A stretch of DNA of 6,830 nucleotides from Desulfuromonadaceae bacterium GWC2_58_13 (GTDB lineage Bacteria; Desulfobacterota; Desulfuromonadia; Desulfuromonadales; Trichloromonadaceae), in the NCBI GenBank assembly GCA_001825565.1, contig MHXM01000047.1, forward strand, positions 1-6,830, read 5' to 3'. The notes beneath the pieces were generated by a model, which searched no databases, had not been told where the DNA came from, and worked only from the letters and a program-made list of their open reading frames with translations. Positions 6,057 to 6,830 of the stretch are shown here, one piece after another. A program made the position numbers and the translations under genes. Numbering within the stretch: the first letter of the stretch is position 1; every line of letters begins with the position of its first letter.

Positions 6057-6830
6057 TTAGCCGTGTTTCACCCAAGTCAGCAGGAACCAGGTCAGGATGA
6101 CGATCAGCCCCCAGCCGAAGCCGCTCAGGTAGTGGGAGATCCGGCCGCTGGTCAACCGACGCAGGCGATCCCCCAGCCTCTGGACGCCGCCGGCCAGAGC
6201 TTGCAGCAGGTCTTCGATGATCGACTGGTCCAGGCCCTTCCAGCAGAAGTCGGCCAGGGCGTCAAAGGGGCGCAGGATCAGTCGTTCGACCACCAGGTCG
6301 GCCTGCCAGCCGCGAAGCAGAAAGGTCTTGTACCAGGCCGGCGCCTCTCCGCGAAAAGAGCGGTGGCGATCATAGGCGATCAGACCGCCGAACAGGAACA
6401 GGCAGCCGGCCACGGCCTCCAGCAGATATTCGGTGACCGGATCGACGACGTGAACGACCCCCGCCAACTGGCCCAGTTGATGGTGCAGCCACTCGTCGCC
6501 GCCGTAGGCCGCCGGCAGATTGAGCAGGCCGCCAGCCAGGCCCAACAGGGCCAGCGGCGGCAGGGTCCAGCGCATCAGTTTCGGCAGCGGATGGCCATGG
6601 ACCGCCTGCCGGGGCTCGCCGGCAAAGACCAGCAAGAGCAGGCGGAAGCTGTAGAGGCTGGTGAGAAAAGCGGTCAGCAGGCCGACCAGCCAAGCCAGCC
6701 GGTACCAGTTCCCCTCCTGGGCGAAGAGCGCCAGCAGGATGCCGTCCTTGGAGAAAAAGCCGCCGGACAAGGGCATCCCCGCCAGGCAGAGGGCGCCGGC
6801 CAGGAACATCCAGAAAACGAACCTGGAGCG
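6057..6830 (-). CDS. nuoL: NADH-quinone oxidoreductase subunit L (complex I), C-terminal part
   Basis: This is the last 257 residues of a protein of roughly 610-650; the 5' part lies beyond the right edge. The ATG at 6809 is internal, as the frame continues to 6830 (RSRFVFWM). Fragment residues 18-32, around GGFFSKDGIL, match the GFFSKDEIL helix of E. coli NuoL, with Lys28 and Asp29 matching Lys399/Asp400 there. Next come a helix pair with SLYSFRLLLLVF, two further membrane helices, and a polar, largely amphipathic stretch at about 165-225. That stretch corresponds to the lateral helix HL, which runs along the membrane arm and contacts NuoM and NuoN. A final membrane helix (about 237-254) ends WVKHG. 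HL distinguishes NuoL from NuoM-type subunits and from most other antiporter-like proteins. nuoM follows on the same strand after a repeat-bearing gap. Confidence 0.96.
   Translation of the reverse strand, partial: RSRFVFWMFLAGALCLAGMPLSGGFFSKDGILLALFAQEGNWYRLAWLVGLLTAFLTSLYSFRLLLLVFAGEPRQAVHGHPLPKLMRWTLPPLALLGLAGGLLNLPAAYGGDEWLHHQLGQLAGVVHVVDPVTEYLLEAVAGCLFLFGGLIAYDRHRSFRGEAPAWYKTFLLRGWQADLVVERLILRPFDALADFCWKGLDQSIIEDLLQALAGGVQRLGDRLRRLTSGRISHYLSGFGWGLIVILTWFLLTWVKHG

Overview
The window is a stretch of bacterial chromosome in which every gene I can support lies on the minus strand, so transcription runs from high to low coordinates. In that order it holds the 3' part of nuoL, complete nuoM and nuoN, a small CoA-binding (YccU-type) protein gene, a methyl-accepting chemotaxis protein (MCP) gene, and the 5' part of a DUF3422 gene cut by the left edge. 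No stretch of more than 300 bases lacks a gene. I saw no tRNA, rRNA, CRISPR array, transposase or recognisable riboswitch.

Right half (about 3014-6830): nuoL, nuoM and nuoN encode the three antiporter-like membrane subunits of the proton-pumping arm of NADH-quinone oxidoreductase (complex I). The membrane glutamates and lysines expected for pumping are in place in NuoM and NuoN, and in the visible part of NuoL. nuoM and nuoN overlap by 4 nt. nuoL and nuoM are separated by 134 nt that hold an inverted repeat built of degenerate 8-bp units. The CoA-binding protein gene starts 10 nt after nuoN, with its ribosome binding site on the nuoN stop codon, so it is probably the last gene of this operon.

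Middle and left (about 1-2592): the 246-nt gap before the MCP gene contains a good candidate sigma-54 (-24/-12) promoter. The MCP has a small periplasmic sensor domain, a HAMP region and a signalling hairpin with the same spacing as E. coli Tsr (36-heptad class). Between the MCP and DUF3422 genes lies a perfect 16-bp hairpin.

Organism: the nuo genes are visibly GC-rich, while the MCP gene and its flanks are nearer 50% GC. The 8-bp-unit repeat and the MCP tail ending in DDNEFGKY recall, from memory, Desulfuromonadales/Geobacter-type genomes. That points to a respiring, motile Gram-negative bacterium of this kind, but the assignment is an inference. The content is mostly conventional. The items worth a second look are the intra-operon repeat, the MCP promoter and the hairpin ahead of DUF3422. 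I do not see evidence for a new multi-gene system.
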